A model generated the notes under the pieces. That model was not told the origin of the DNA. It ran no database searches and saw only the letters and a list, made by a program, of their open reading frames with translations. A stretch of DNA of 64,000 nt from Staphylococcus lugdunensis (GTDB lineage: Bacteria; Bacillota; Bacilli; Staphylococcales; Staphylococcaceae), in assembly GCF_002901705.1 (NCBI RefSeq), contig NZ_PPPV01000012.1, forward strand, positions 983,584 through 1,047,583, read 5' to 3'. Each line of letters opens with the position of its first letter. Position 1 is the first letter of the stretch. The translations under genes were made by a program, and so were the position numbers. Shown piece by piece: positions 1-8,489 of this stretch.

Positions 1-717
1 TATTATTATGCCTTGGTTATTGGCCTTATTGTAACAATTATCGCCCTTTTTAGTGCGATTTATTTTACGCGTCAAAATGCCGTTAACCAAACCTCAGATA
101 CCTACAAAGATTTTAATGACTTAAAGCATCACACGACACAAAACAAAGACTGGAAAATTAGCACTAAGCATGTGAAAAACGATAATATTTTAATCACTGC
201 CATACATGGTGGTGGGATTGAACCTGGATCGACTGAAATTGCTCGCCGCATTGCTAATATAGGGAAGTATGATTTTTATAGTTTTCAAGGATTATTACCT
301 GCAGATAATCAACGTTTACATATTACTTCAACCAATTATGATGAACCTCAATTAATGAATATGCTAGCAGCTACAAAAGAAACGATATCGGTTCATGGCT
401 TTAATGGTGAAGATCCACTTATTTACATCGGTGGAAAAGACAAATATATGGCCAAAGCGATTCGCACTGAACTGCGCAAAGCTGGCTTTACTATTAAGTC
501 TAGCCCTAAAGGAATTGAAGCAATGTCGGAAGATAATTTTGTTAATCAAAATGGCACTGATTCAGGTGTGCAATTGGAGTTAACTACGAAACAACGTCAA
601 CTCTTTTTTAAAGACTTGAAACTAGATAAAACAACACGTAATAACAGTGATAATTACACGCATACTTTTTATAAATTTGCGAAAGCTGTTCATAAAGGGA
701 TAGAAAAAGCAAAATAA
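1..717 (+). CDS. Poly-gamma-glutamate hydrolase-like protein, 5' end outside the window
   Basis: The frame is open from base 1, so the start codon probably lies upstream; a TTG at 13 is only the first possible start inside the window. The visible part opens with a hydrophobic stretch (LVIGLIVTIIALFSAIYF), a signal anchor or uncleaved signal peptide, so the rest should face the outside. The body has the motif AIHGGGIEPGSTEIA followed later by SVHGF, resembling the metal-binding His/Glu pattern of the phage PghP/YmaC type poly-gamma-glutamate hydrolase family. This family cleaves gamma-linked glutamate polymers. The next genes follow on the same strand after 90 bp. Family assignment is from motif recognition; the substrate in this organism is unknown. 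Confidence 0.7.
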   Translation, partial: YYYALVIGLIVTIIALFSAIYFTRQNAVNQTSDTYKDFNDLKHHTTQNKDWKISTKHVKNDNILITAIHGGGIEPGSTEIARRIANIGKYDFYSFQGLLPADNQRLHITSTNYDEPQLMNMLAATKETISVHGFNGEDPLIYIGGKDKYMAKAIRTELRKAGFTIKSSPKGIEAMSEDNFVNQNGTDSGVQLELTTKQRQLFFKDLKLDKTTRNNSDNYTHTFYKFAKAVHKGIEKAK

Positions 718-807
718 GACATTTTTATTACAATATGCCGTTCAAAACATTTCCTGACTATATAGAGGGTATTTATAGGTATATGATGTTTTTTAGGAGG
801 CATATTT

Positions 808-1092
808 ATGGATGAATTAACGCAAGAACAAAAATATACCATTGCAAAGTTTTACAAACTTTACATGGAACGCTCAAATGCTGGTCAACCTGAGGATAAA
901 GCAAACGACTTTAAAGATTCTGTATCAGCACAAGACACCTATTTTTGTGATAGAGATTATCATGATTTTGTTGAAAATTGTAAGGTGCTCATTAATAATG
1001 GTTATATTAATGGTGATGTGTCAGGGGATCGCATCAATCATATAAGTGTAACGACTAAAACTTTTGTAGAATTTGAACAAAGTTTTAGTTAA
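808..1092 (+). CDS. Hypothetical 94-aa protein, possible winged-helix fold
   Basis: Preceded by a clear ribosome binding site (TTAGGAGG, 7 bases before ATG). The protein is acidic and soluble, with no signal or membrane segment. The C-terminal half (VLINNGYINGDVSGD then ISVTTKTFVEFE) looks like the helix plus beta-wing of a small winged-helix protein of the phage YjcQ kind, but this is a weak resemblance. It sits 90 bp after the gamma-PGA hydrolase-like gene and 36 bp before another small gene, so the three may be co-transcribed. Function unknown. Confidence 0.7.
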   Translation: MDELTQEQKYTIAKFYKLYMERSNAGQPEDKANDFKDSVSAQDTYFCDRDYHDFVENCKVLINNGYINGDVSGDRINHISVTTKTFVEFEQSFS

Positions 1093-1128
1093 TATATAGA
1101 ACTATACGATAATGAAAAAGGTGATAAC

Positions 1129-1347
1129 ATGCCAGCATGGGATATTCATATTCAATCTAAACGCAACATCGCTGTTCAAGAATTTGAACAAAGCCTTTCA
1201 GTTATAGAGCCAATTGATGATAGTAGTTTTCAAATATTAGCAGAAATTGACTTAAAAGGTGAAACGCCCACTACATATCTTTTCGATGATACGTTGGTGA
1301 TTGATATACAATCAGAAACTACAGAAATAAAAATCTTTGATAAATAG
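1129..1347 (+). CDS. Hypothetical 72-aa protein
   Basis: A good ribosome binding site (AAAGGTG) stands 6 bases before the ATG. The product is small, acidic and probably all-beta (alternating strands such as ILAEIDLKGETPTTYLFDD and TLVIDIQSETTEIKIF), with no membrane segment. It lies 36 bp behind the 94-aa gene and is followed by a hairpin terminator at 1363-1384, so it closes that transcription unit. I do not recognise a characterised family. Confidence 0.65.
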   Translation: MPAWDIHIQSKRNIAVQEFEQSLSVIEPIDDSSFQILAEIDLKGETPTTYLFDDTLVIDIQSETTEIKIFDK

Positions 1348-1362
1348 TAATCATATGTTTTG

Positions 1363-1384
1363 CGAGGCGCATAAACTTGCCTCG
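1363..1384 (+). terminator. Rho-independent terminator after the 72-aa gene
   Basis: CGAGGC and GCCTCG form a 6-bp stem with a 10-base loop, followed by an A/T tract (AATATTTTTATT). It sits 16 bp after the stop codon. Confidence 0.6.
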
Positions 1385-1445
1385 TAATATTTTTATTGTT
1401 ATAGTATATTTATTATACTGAATATACTATTGAAAGGGTGATTTT

Positions 1446-1802
1446 TTGAAATTTGGCCTTCTTCTAATTCGTGTCATGTTAGGCATTACATTCACTGTTC
1501 ATGGTGCTCAAAAAGCAATCGGTGGTTTTCACGAGCCTATGACAATGATGTCTAATATGGGCTTCCCTGCATTTGTCGGCATTTTATTAGGCCTCTTTGA
1601 ACTTGTTGGTGGTATCATGATGATTGTCGGTCTATTAACTAATTACATCGCTATTGGCTTCATAGTCATTATGCTTGGTGCACTGTTCACGGTTCACTTA
1701 CCGCAAGGCTATATGGCTTCAGAACTCCCTCTTTTATTATTAGTTATGAGTATAGCTATAGCCGTTAGCTATCAATGGAAAAAATTATTTCAACCATATT
1801 AA
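1446..1802 (+). CDS. DoxX-family membrane protein
   Basis: Start is TTG, 5 bases after GGGTGA; no ATG gives a better fit. The 118-aa product has four hydrophobic segments and the DoxX signature: an N-terminal GLLLIRVMLGITFTVHGAQK with the His-Gly pair, then GFPAFVGILLGLFELVGGIMMIVGLLT. DoxX proteins are small inner-membrane proteins linked in some bacteria to thiosulfate, sulfur or quinone redox chemistry, but most, including this one, have no proven role. It is monocistronic, with an imperfect hairpin at 1815-1859 after it. Confidence 0.85.
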   Translation: MKFGLLLIRVMLGITFTVHGAQKAIGGFHEPMTMMSNMGFPAFVGILLGLFELVGGIMMIVGLLTNYIAIGFIVIMLGALFTVHLPQGYMASELPLLLLVMSIAIAVSYQWKKLFQPY

Positions 1803-1814
1803 TATTTATAACTT

Positions 1815-1859
1815 GCGCCTCACTGCATCATAATATGCTGTGTGGCGTGCTTTTTGTTT
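1815..1859 (+). terminator. Terminator hairpin after doxX-like gene
   Basis: An imperfect stem (GCGCCTCACTGCAT against ATGCTGTGTGGCGTGC) is followed by TTTTTGTTTT. It lies 13 bp after the DoxX stop codon. Confidence 0.55.
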
Positions 1860-1900
1860 TAACTTCTTTACTATTTTTATATAACACTATTCTGCTTACT

Positions 1901-2320
1901 TTATACATAAAAAGTCATATGTTGTTTGTCATCTTTATAATAAGCTAGACGATCTTGTAACGTGCCAGTATGAAGTTCTAATTTATGACCATCTGGATCT
2001 GTAAAGTAAATTGATTTTTTATCTTTAAGATGTCTTAGTCGTCCATTTAAAATAGGTACTTCATGCTTTTCAAGCCAATCATACCAAGCATCAAAATCTT
2101 TATTTTCAATAGAAAAGGCAATATGTGTATAGGAATATTGAATCTCGTTTCTTGGTATATTTTGTTCTTCATTCAAAGCAATCCACAATCCTCCAATATT
2201 AAAATAAGCTGTAGTTCGTCCTTGTACTAATAAATCACCTTGAAGAATACGTTCATAAAAGTCTATAGATGTCGCTAAATCAGCTACAGAAAAACAAATA
2301 TGGTTAATGGCTTGTATCAT
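1901..2320 (-). CDS. fosB: Metallothiol transferase FosB (fosfomycin resistance)
   Basis: A 139-aa glyoxalase-fold (vicinal oxygen chelate) enzyme that opens the fosfomycin epoxide by adding bacillithiol, using a divalent metal. The metal ligands of the FosB family are present: His7 (INHICF), His66 (YTHIAF) and Glu115 (HKLELHTGT). Cys9 beside the first ligand is also kept. The motifs GLWIALNEE and [16 protein letters not shown] are FosB-specific rather than generic glyoxalase. Ribosome binding site AAGGAGAG precedes the ATG. Length equals the usual 138-140 aa. A 19-codon open frame with its own strong ribosome binding site lies 34 bp upstream (2355-2414). Confidence in the family is high. Confidence 0.93.
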   Translation of the reverse strand: MIQAINHICFSVADLATSIDFYERILQGDLLVQGRTTAYFNIGGLWIALNEEQNIPRNEIQYSYTHIAFSIENKDFDAWYDWLEKHEVPILNGRLRHLKDKKSIYFTDPDGHKLELHTGTLQDRLAYYKDDKQHMTFYV

Positions 2321-2354
2321 TATATCTCTCCTTTATTTTTTCTATATTAATCTG

Positions 2355-2414
2355 TCATAAGCGTCTTAGAGCTACCGATAAAATAAAGTCATATGTTTCT
2401 TGCTCTGAATACAT
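2355..2414 (-). CDS. 19-codon open frame ahead of fosB (possible leader peptide or gene stub)
   Basis: ATG at 2414 is preceded by AAGGAGAAAATCGT, a near-ideal ribosome binding site. It encodes MYSEQETYDFILSVALRRL and stops with TGA. fosB starts 34 bases further on. Two readings are possible: a leader peptide affecting fosB expression, or the 5' stub of a decayed gene. The sequence alone does not decide. Confidence 0.35.
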   Translation of the reverse strand: MYSEQETYDFILSVALRRL

Positions 2415-2594
2415 ACGATTTTCTCCTTTGTATAGCTCATTCCTTAATTAAAGACACATTTTATTACTTTCATTCCCTATTTTATTGGGATAAGTATGTC
2501 ACCACTATTTCAAAATTTTCAACTAGCTTAGTTTTGTTCTTTTATATAAAATTTCACCCTTAACATTAAAATATAACGCTAAGGGTGATGCGTC

Positions 2595-2739
2595 TGAGAC
2601 ATCATAACGTTTTAGGCTATGAACGATATATTGGCAATAGTTGACTGGATTAAAAATACGTTTATACCAAGCTTTTTCAATCCTAGTCAACCTTGGCGAG
2701 GCGGGACTACGAATTCATAATGAATGCTGTCCCGCTCCC
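2595..2739 (-). repeat. Dispersed double-hairpin intergenic element, copy 1
   Basis: Full-length member of the repeat family found nine times in this window. Read on the minus strand it starts GGAGCGGGACAG, forms a first hairpin around ATTCATTATGAATTC, then a second hairpin (GTTGACTAGGATTGAA against ...AATCCAGTCAAC), and ends near GATGTCTCAG. It lies just downstream of yjdF and ahead of fosB. Confidence 0.85.
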
Positions 2740-2747
2740 AATACACA

Positions 2748-3155
2748 TTAATGGCCTTTATGTTTTTCTTTTGCTTTAATTCTTTTGACTCTTCTTTTAT
2801 AGGCTTTTTCAGCTTCTTTATCTGCTTTGTAACGTTGTTTACGGCGCTTTTTCTTCCGTTGTTGTTCTTCTTTTAATGCCATTTGTGCTTTTGTTAAATC
2901 TTTAGGCTGTTTTTGTTCTTTAGCCACACGACGTTGTAATCGTTTAGGATTAAGGTGTTTCTTTGGCGGTTTGCTATTTATTTCAACCTCCGCATTATCT
3001 AAACAAGCTAATAAATGATTGGTAATAAATTGCAATACTACTTCGTCATCTGGCTCTACACCGAACGTGTATTTTACAAATTTCACCTTTTGACCTTTAC
3101 GGTATTCAACCAAACCTATAAAAAACTGACCATCATGTAATATAGATAGCTCCAT
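2748..3155 (-). CDS. yjdF: YjdF family protein (DUF2992)
   Basis: A 135-aa protein with an N-terminal compact domain (MELSILHDGQFFIGLVEYR, then VKYTFGVEPDDEVVLQFI) and a very basic Lys/Arg-rich C-terminal half ending KAKEKHKGH. This matches the YjdF family. The family's molecular function is not known; its mRNA often carries the yjdF riboswitch, which responds to azaaromatic compounds, and a matching structured leader is present here at about 3175-3290. Ribosome binding site GAGGAGGGG precedes the ATG. Monocistronic; a repeat copy follows its stop directly. Confidence 0.88.
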   Translation of the reverse strand: MELSILHDGQFFIGLVEYRKGQKVKFVKYTFGVEPDDEVVLQFITNHLLACLDNAEVEINSKPPKKHLNPKRLQRRVAKEQKQPKDLTKAQMALKEEQQRKKKRRKQRYKADKEAEKAYKRRVKRIKAKEKHKGH

Positions 3156-3174
3156 GCTACCCCTCCTCTAATTT

Positions 3175-3290
3175 TTAGCAATTAGAAATGATGGACGACC
3201 TGAGGAGGAAGGTTACTGACAAAGCTAAACTTTGCATTGGGACTACCAACCCAATTGTGTTTTTACATTTCTGGTTACAATATAACGTAA
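3175..3290 (-). promoter_or_regulatory. Candidate yjdF riboswitch in the yjdF leader
   Basis: On the minus strand the leader reads CAATTGGGTTGGTAGTCCCA, then ATGCAAAGTTTAGCTTTGTC, then AGTAACCTTCCTCCTCAG. The CCCA/TGGG and CAAAG/CTTTG pairings and the intervening conserved-looking blocks resemble the yjdF RNA motif. Its position directly ahead of a yjdF homologue supports the call. The late CCTCCTC could pair with the ribosome binding site, GAGGAGGGG, giving a plausible on/off switch; that part is inference. Confidence 0.65.
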
Positions 3291-3426
3291 CTTAGGGTGT
3301 TAATAAAGAGCAGAATAATGATTCATGCATCACTTAATCCAAAATATCGCTTTATATTGCTTAAACATTTTACTATACTTATAATGTATTATTGTCAAAA
3401 AACGAAACTTCTTAGGAGTGAAACAT

Positions 3427-3990
3427 GTGAATATTATTGTCTATTGTGGTGCGAGTGAAGGCCACAACGGTATTTATAAAGAAGGCGCAATTCAGCTAGG
3501 TCAATGGATTGCTGAACAAAACCATACGCTTATCTTTGGCGGTGGCAATGCAGGTTTAATGGGAGCGATTGCAAATAGCGTCATACAACATGGTGGTAAA
3601 ACAATTGGTGTCATGCCCACATTTCTGCAACAAAGAGAATTAGCCCATAATGGCTTAGATGAATTAATCATTGTTAATTCAATGTCTGAACGTAAAGAAA
3701 AAATCTTATCTCTTGGTGATGTATGCATTGCACTTCCTGGAGGTCCGGGAACACTTGAAGAGATTTCCGAAGTTGTGTCATGGTCAAGAATTGGACAAAA
3801 CCAAAACCCTTGTATTTTTTATAACATTAATAATTACTACGACCATATTCAACACTTTTACAATCATATGGTTACTGAAGGCTTCTTGAGTCAAACAGAT
3901 CGCCAACATATGCTATTCTCAGATAATATTAATGAAATGGAACAATTTATTCAAAGTTATCAAGCGCCAGAAATCAGAACTTATAAATGA
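3427..3990 (+). CDS. LOG-family (TIGR00730) Rossmann protein, probable cytokinin riboside 5'-monophosphate phosphoribohydrolase
   Basis: The family cleaves nucleoside 5'-monophosphates at the N-glycosidic bond; many members are annotated as lysine decarboxylase by mistake. The signature motifs are GGGNAGLMGAIAN and PGGPGTLEEISEVVSW (the PGGxGTxxE motif), with the expected N-terminal VYCGASEG. I start it at GTG 3427, which lies 8 bases after TTAGGAG; an upstream in-frame GTG at 3418 overlaps the ribosome binding site itself. The product is 187 aa, normal for the family. Monocistronic with a terminator hairpin at 3998-4040. Physiological substrate in staphylococci is not established. Confidence 0.88.
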   Translation: MNIIVYCGASEGHNGIYKEGAIQLGQWIAEQNHTLIFGGGNAGLMGAIANSVIQHGGKTIGVMPTFLQQRELAHNGLDELIIVNSMSERKEKILSLGDVCIALPGGPGTLEEISEVVSWSRIGQNQNPCIFYNINNYYDHIQHFYNHMVTEGFLSQTDRQHMLFSDNINEMEQFIQSYQAPEIRTYK

Positions 3991-3997
3991 AATAATT

Positions 3998-4040
3998 AAG
4001 CCGTATGAAAATCAAGATACCTTGAAATATCATACGGCTA
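3998..4040 (+). terminator. Terminator hairpin after the LOG-family gene
   Basis: AGCCGTATGA and TATCATACGGCT form a long stem with an A/T-rich loop a few bases after the stop codon at 3990. Confidence 0.6.
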
Positions 4041-4136
4041 TTATCATCTTAGTGGTGTTGAAATGAATTCTATTTATTTGTGCTAGGACCACCATAGCTT
4101 TTGCTATTTCTAAATCACTTCGTACTTTTATTAATG

Positions 4137-4793
4137 CTATGATTCACGAAATAACTGTGGATATTTATGCTTTAGCTGCTTCAAAAGTTGTTTCATTGTG
4201 GCATTGTTTACTTCTTTAAATTGTATATTCGGACTAAGATTGGGATCTTTGTCATTATGATCTTTCGGCGCAAAGCCACTAGATAACCTCGTATCATCTT
4301 GTTTCTGAAATTGATATTTATATACTTTACCATTATCTGTGATTAAATATTTGGTTATGGGATATGACATATCTGCAACATTTGCATAACCCTCTACATT
4401 AGATAAGTTTTGGGCACGAGAATCTATTCCAGTTTGCTTATGTGCTGATTTATACGTTACAAACCCTGCAAGCGTATGGAGTTTAAATGCCTTGGGTCCG
4501 GGTTTGTTTTGATTACTCACTTGTAGCTGACCATCTGCGGTTAAGGCGTACCAATCACCAGTCGATATCTCTCCACTACCAAAATAGCAATTGGTAACGG
4601 CCCGCTTATGCTGTTCACCTTGTTTATTCGCCCACTTAAGCACATCCTTTTTTAACTGTTGTCGCTCTTTATCATGATGCTCAACATGTGGTGTGCCAGA
4701 AGCTTCTGTTTGCTTATCGCCATGACTATCACATGCCGTCAATACCATGCAAACTGTTAGTAATACTGCCATGTATCTTTTGCCTGTCATCAA
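4137..4793 (-). CDS. Putative lipoprotein of unknown function
   Basis: The product begins with a basic residue, a hydrophobic stretch and the lipobox LTAC, so it should be cleaved by signal peptidase II and anchored by lipid on the outer face of the membrane. The mature part (about 195 aa) is hydrophilic and includes YFGSGEISTGDWYALTADG and PGPKAFKLHTLAGFVTYKS. No enzyme motif is visible. Start is TTG 4793 (9 bases from GGAG) or the next codon, ATG 4790. It lies downstream of the phosphatase gene, with 91 bp between, and could be its partner. I do not recognise a named family. Confidence 0.75.
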   Translation of the reverse strand: MMTGKRYMAVLLTVCMVLTACDSHGDKQTEASGTPHVEHHDKERQQLKKDVLKWANKQGEQHKRAVTNCYFGSGEISTGDWYALTADGQLQVSNQNKPGPKAFKLHTLAGFVTYKSAHKQTGIDSRAQNLSNVEGYANVADMSYPITKYLITDNGKVYKYQFQKQDDTRLSSGFAPKDHNDKDPNLSPNIQFKEVNNATMKQLLKQLKHKYPQLFRES

Positions 4794-4884
4794 AGTTTAA
4801 CACTCCATTCTTGCTAACCCTGTTAAAAATACAGTCACATCGTCCATTATCTCAACTTATGATTTAGTTCATAAGAATAGCTGT

Positions 4885-6687
4885 TTATCGTTTATTTTTA
4901 TCTTTCTTAATTCCAAACTCATCTATTAATTTAATATCTCTTGGTTCACCTTTACTAATATCACCGTATAATTGATATATTTTAACTTTTAACTTATTGC
5001 CTGAAACTTCATACACTGAAAAGTTTTGTGCTGAAGAATCTCTATTGTTTGCATGTTTATTTTTAAATGCAGATGTCTTTTGTGGTTGCTTTCCTACAGC
5101 AAACAAACTGTTATAATGATCCAGTTGACGTTGCGTTAATCCTTTAAGTTCTGGTCTTACTTTTTTGATGTGTTTTAATGAACGATCATAAATATCGTCA
5201 TAGGCCTTTGTACCACCTGTATTTGGTAAGACGTACACTGATCCTTTAGGATTGTCATAATATTCAACATGATCATCGCCTAATATTTGCTTGGCATCTT
5301 CTTTTCTAGCATTAACAAAACTGTTTTTAGTTGAGGTATGTCTAAGTGAATGCGTGCGTGCAAGCACGTGATCATGACCTTGCAATACCAAATCAACGTC
5401 TAAATCGTCAATTTCTTTTGTCAGTTCGTTGCGAACTTTTTGAATGTCTTCATCTGATAAAGCGTGATAAGATTTAGAATACATTGGTTTATGCAAGTTT
5501 AAAATAATCCAATTAGCACCTTTTTTGCGGGCTTGTTTAATATCATTTTTAATCCATGCCATTTGTTGTTTACCAATTGCTTTTTCATCTGGATTATCTT
5601 TTGACTTCTTATTGTCATTTGTATTTGCTACAACCATATGTGCACCATTATAGTCAAATGAATAATAAGAACCACCATTAACTGCATTATTTGCTTTTGG
5701 CACATTGACGTGTTGATTAAATTGTCCTAATAGTTTTGGATCATCTTCATTAAACGCATGTTCATCATGATTCCCAGCTGTAGCAGCTACAGGTAAAGAC
5801 ATAAATGATGGTCTTGATTGATTATATAAATCTGCCCACTCATCTTCAATTTCGCTTGTCTCTACGAAGTCCCCCGTATGCAATGCAAAATTAGGATTGC
5901 CTGCCGTTTGAATTGCTTGATTTAATGTGTCAGCTCCAAATTGTGCCTCATTTCTAACATGTTCATTCCAAAACGCATTTTGTGTGTCTGTGTATTGAAC
6001 AAACTTAAAGGCATCCCCTTTGTTACCTGATGTTTGAAATTGTCCAACAGTACTTTGACCACCTTGCAAACTGCCCACTTTATAGTAATATTTTGTATTT
6101 GGTTTTAAGCCCGTTGCTTTTGCTTTATATGTATATTCTGTTTGTGATGTTAACGTAGCTTCACCATGTTCATTACCACTTGTCCATTCTGGGCCATGTG
6201 CGTTTGCATCAGTATAATACCCGTTTACTTTTTCCTTGCCATTTTTATCTTTGATTACGTTGCCTTCATCATCTTTTTGTACATCTTTAAAAATAAAATG
6301 ACCACTATCATCACGCTCAAGATATTTTGAGTTCACCTTCTTAGGTTTAGCATTAAATATTTGTGCATCATCAAAACGTCCAGATTCAGAAACCCAAACT
6401 TTAGCATCTTTGAACCGATCCGTTGTATACCAACTAAAGCCCATTTCTTTCTGAGTATTGCCATTAAAATTTGTCATAATTCGGTTCGGACTGTTTTTTG
6501 TAGGTATTGGTGCAACATGTGGTTTAGTCTGTGTCACTTTAATTTCATTTTGATTTGTAGCTTGATCAGGACCTTGTCCCGCACCACTTGCTTCAGCATT
6601 TCCTGGACAATACATAGTCATACTTAAGACCATAACCATACTAGCCATACCACTTATCCATTTTGATTTTTTTGTTTGCAAATACAA
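4885..6687 (-). CDS. Secreted purple-acid-phosphatase-like metallophosphoesterase
   Basis: A 600-aa exported enzyme. A signal peptide spans about residues 1-33 (hydrophobic MASMVMVLSMTMY, cleavage near AEA). Residues about 65-220 form a fibronectin-like N-terminal domain of the purple acid phosphatase type (MGFSWYTTD ... LKPNTKYYYKVGS). The metallophosphatase domain follows, with the metal ligands in order: Asp234 (QYTDTQ), Asp273 (HTGDFVE), Asn306-His307 (AGNHDE), His399 (NLHKPMYS) and His438/His440 (GHDH). The start is TTG, 9 bases after GGGAGGAA. It likely hydrolyses phosphate monoesters outside the cell, perhaps for phosphate scavenging. I do not recall an orthologue at this place in S. 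aureus. Confidence 0.9.
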   Translation of the reverse strand: MYLQTKKSKWISGMASMVMVLSMTMYCPGNAEASGAGQGPDQATNQNEIKVTQTKPHVAPIPTKNSPNRIMTNFNGNTQKEMGFSWYTTDRFKDAKVWVSESGRFDDAQIFNAKPKKVNSKYLERDDSGHFIFKDVQKDDEGNVIKDKNGKEKVNGYYTDANAHGPEWTSGNEHGEATLTSQTEYTYKAKATGLKPNTKYYYKVGSLQGGQSTVGQFQTSGNKGDAFKFVQYTDTQNAFWNEHVRNEAQFGADTLNQAIQTAGNPNFALHTGDFVETSEIEDEWADLYNQSRPSFMSLPVAATAGNHDEHAFNEDDPKLLGQFNQHVNVPKANNAVNGGSYYSFDYNGAHMVVANTNDNKKSKDNPDEKAIGKQQMAWIKNDIKQARKKGANWIILNLHKPMYSKSYHALSDEDIQKVRNELTKEIDDLDVDLVLQGHDHVLARTHSLRHTSTKNSFVNARKEDAKQILGDDHVEYYDNPKGSVYVLPNTGGTKAYDDIYDRSLKHIKKVRPELKGLTQRQLDHYNSLFAVGKQPQKTSAFKNKHANNRDSSAQNFSVYEVSGNKLKVKIYQLYGDISKGEPRDIKLIDEFGIKKDKNKR

Positions 6688-6910
6688 CTGTAATTCCTCC
6701 CTAAATTAAATTGAATAACATCGCCTTACATATTTAAGATATCAAGACGACTTTAAAAGAATGTAAACCTAGTATGATTATTATATTAAAAAATTAATTA
6801 AATTATATACTATTAATATGCTGAATAATCTAATAAATATTAATTATTGTTAGGCCTTTCAGCTATTAATAAAGTATTAGCTGTTTTATGGATACAGTTC
6901 ATAATAAAAA

Positions 6911-7055
6911 GGAGCGAGACAGCATTCATAATGAATTCGTAGTCCCGCTCCGGCAAGGTTGACTACGATTGGAAAAAGCTTGGTATCAGCGTATTTTCAA
7001 TCCAGTCAACTACTGTCAATATTTAGTTCATAGCTTAAAACATAATGATGTTCTA
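6911..7055 (+). repeat. Dispersed double-hairpin intergenic element, copy 2
   Basis: Full-length copy starting GGAGCGAGACAG, with the inner ATTCATAATGAATTC hairpin, the GGCAAGGTTGACTACGATTG block, the AAGCTTGGTATCAGCG loop and the closing TTTCAATCCAGTCAAC. It ends shortly before the stop codon of the tandem-type lipoprotein gene on the other strand. Confidence 0.85.
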
Positions 7056-7085
7056 GCTTATTTATCAAATATAAATATTTTATTA

Positions 7086-7865
7086 TCATCTTTCGTCATG
7101 TTCAGTTGGATTAAAATTAATACTATCAGTAAAATAAATATTTTCTTCCTTATTTTCGACAAAAGTAAATTCTATATCTTTATAACCGACAGATGAACCC
7201 TTGAAATCGCCATCACCTTTCAACAATAACTTAGGTGCTTTATTGGTTGGAATGTGATATCTTTTTCTTAACTGTCGCACATTATCATCATCATTAGTTA
7301 ATTGATATTTTGCTGAATAACTTGGCACATTGGGATTGTATGAAAAATCACCATCTCCGTAGTCATTGATATCTTTAAAATTGCCATATTGTACAAAAAA
7401 TTTAAAGTTTTCTATTTCTTCTTTTAACTTTTTATCATTTATTGGTTTTGTTGGAATGATTTTGTTGTGCTCCATTTTTACTGGATATCTCTTTTCTTTA
7501 CTCTGTGGTCTTCCTTTTTTGTCTTCACTTATTTCATCTATTTCAAAATATCCATTTGTTTTTCTAGTATTCCTATTTATATATAAAATCATACCTCTTG
7601 ACTTCAAATTATCTCCTTTTGTTTGAATATTCATTTCAGAGCTAATAATCCACGTTCCTTTATCGTTTTTATCAAATTCTTGGTCTCGGAAGCCCTCTTT
7701 ATCATAAAAGTCTTCAAGGTTTTTAGTCGGATAAATGCTTAACATTTTATTAAAACTACGTTTAATTTGAACTTCCCTATTATTATCTTTGTTGTTCATG
7801 CCACACCCTCCAATAAAAAGCATTAAAATGAGCAAGCATATCAGCAACTTCTTTGAATGCAACAT
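7086..7865 (-). CDS. Tandem-type lipoprotein (DUF576, Lpl family)
   Basis: A 259-aa lipoprotein with lipobox IGGC (Cys21). The body carries the Lpl pattern: [92 protein letters not shown]. In S. aureus these occur in tandem arrays in the genomic islands and have been linked to host cell invasion and immune stimulation. Here it is a single, isolated copy. The central motif string is split here only for description; the reading frame is intact. Expected at the outer face of the cytoplasmic membrane. Confidence 0.9.
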   Translation of the reverse strand: MLHSKKLLICLLILMLFIGGCGMNNKDNNREVQIKRSFNKMLSIYPTKNLEDFYDKEGFRDQEFDKNDKGTWIISSEMNIQTKGDNLKSRGMILYINRNTRKTNGYFEIDEISEDKKGRPQSKEKRYPVKMEHNKIIPTKPINDKKLKEEIENFKFFVQYGNFKDINDYGDGDFSYNPNVPSYSAKYQLTNDDDNVRQLRKRYHIPTNKAPKLLLKGDGDFKGSSVGYKDIEFTFVENKEENIYFTDSINFNPTEHDER

Positions 7866-8014
7866 GTCTTCACATCCCTTATACTTCCATCGATGTATAT
7901 TATATTTATTTTTTTATTTTATATTATCAAAATATAGAGATGCGGACAACTAAATATTTATATTATAAAATAAGAAGACGTCACTGACATCTTTTTTTAA
8001 TTTATAAAGAAAAT

Positions 8015-8052
8015 TAAAAAAAGAGCTACAACACATGAGTGCTGTAACTCTT
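8015..8052 (-). terminator. Terminator after the 61-aa membrane protein gene
   Basis: On the minus strand AGAGTTACAGCAC pairs with a GTGTTGTAGCTCT arm and is followed by a run of T, about 18 bp after the stop at 8070. Confidence 0.65.
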
Positions 8053-8069
8053 AATCCAATATAAATATT

Positions 8070-8255
8070 TTATTGCTTTTTATTATCATCCAAAACATCT
8101 TCATTAATAATTAGAAAGGCCAACACACCGAGAGGAATTCCTAGTACTGGTGTGGCAAAGATACTTGCGACAATAACATAAAAAATAAGTATACCAATAT
8201 CTTTAGATGTCCACTTTTTATTTACTAAATAATCCCACATTTCTTTTATACTCAT
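8070..8255 (-). CDS. Small membrane protein, 61 aa
   Basis: A strong ribosome binding site (AGGTGGTC) precedes the ATG. A single or bent hydrophobic region (ILIFYVIVASIFATPVLGIP and LGVLAFLIIN) is flanked by a charged N-terminus and an acidic/Lys tail, so one or two membrane passes are expected. It has its own terminator. I do not recognise a family. It could be a stand-alone membrane peptide or an immunity-like protein; neither is shown by sequence. Confidence 0.65.
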   Translation of the reverse strand: MSIKEMWDYLVNKKWTSKDIGILIFYVIVASIFATPVLGIPLGVLAFLIINEDVLDDNKKQ

Positions 8256-8489
8256 TATAAGACCACCTATATTAAATTTACTGCTTATTTATGTATAGAC
8301 TATCATATAATTTCTATGATATAAATTAGATTCGTGCAAAATTCTTTCTTCACTATTTATCTGTTGATTCATGATAGTCAACCTGACATGTTATTAACAT
8401 ATCATAGGAAACAGTAGTAGTATTAAACTATTGTTTTTTAAACGACATATGCATCAGCTATTTAGAAAATAATAAAATATCGTGCCATA

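Noticed and set aside
2595..2739. Classification of the repeats as STAR elements
   Set aside because: The STAR signature TNTGTTGNGGCCCN does not occur in any copy; block order and hairpins are different.
6969..7196. 75-aa plus-strand frame
   Set aside because: It starts inside repeat copy 2 and runs antisense into the tandem-type lipoprotein gene; no ribosome binding site.
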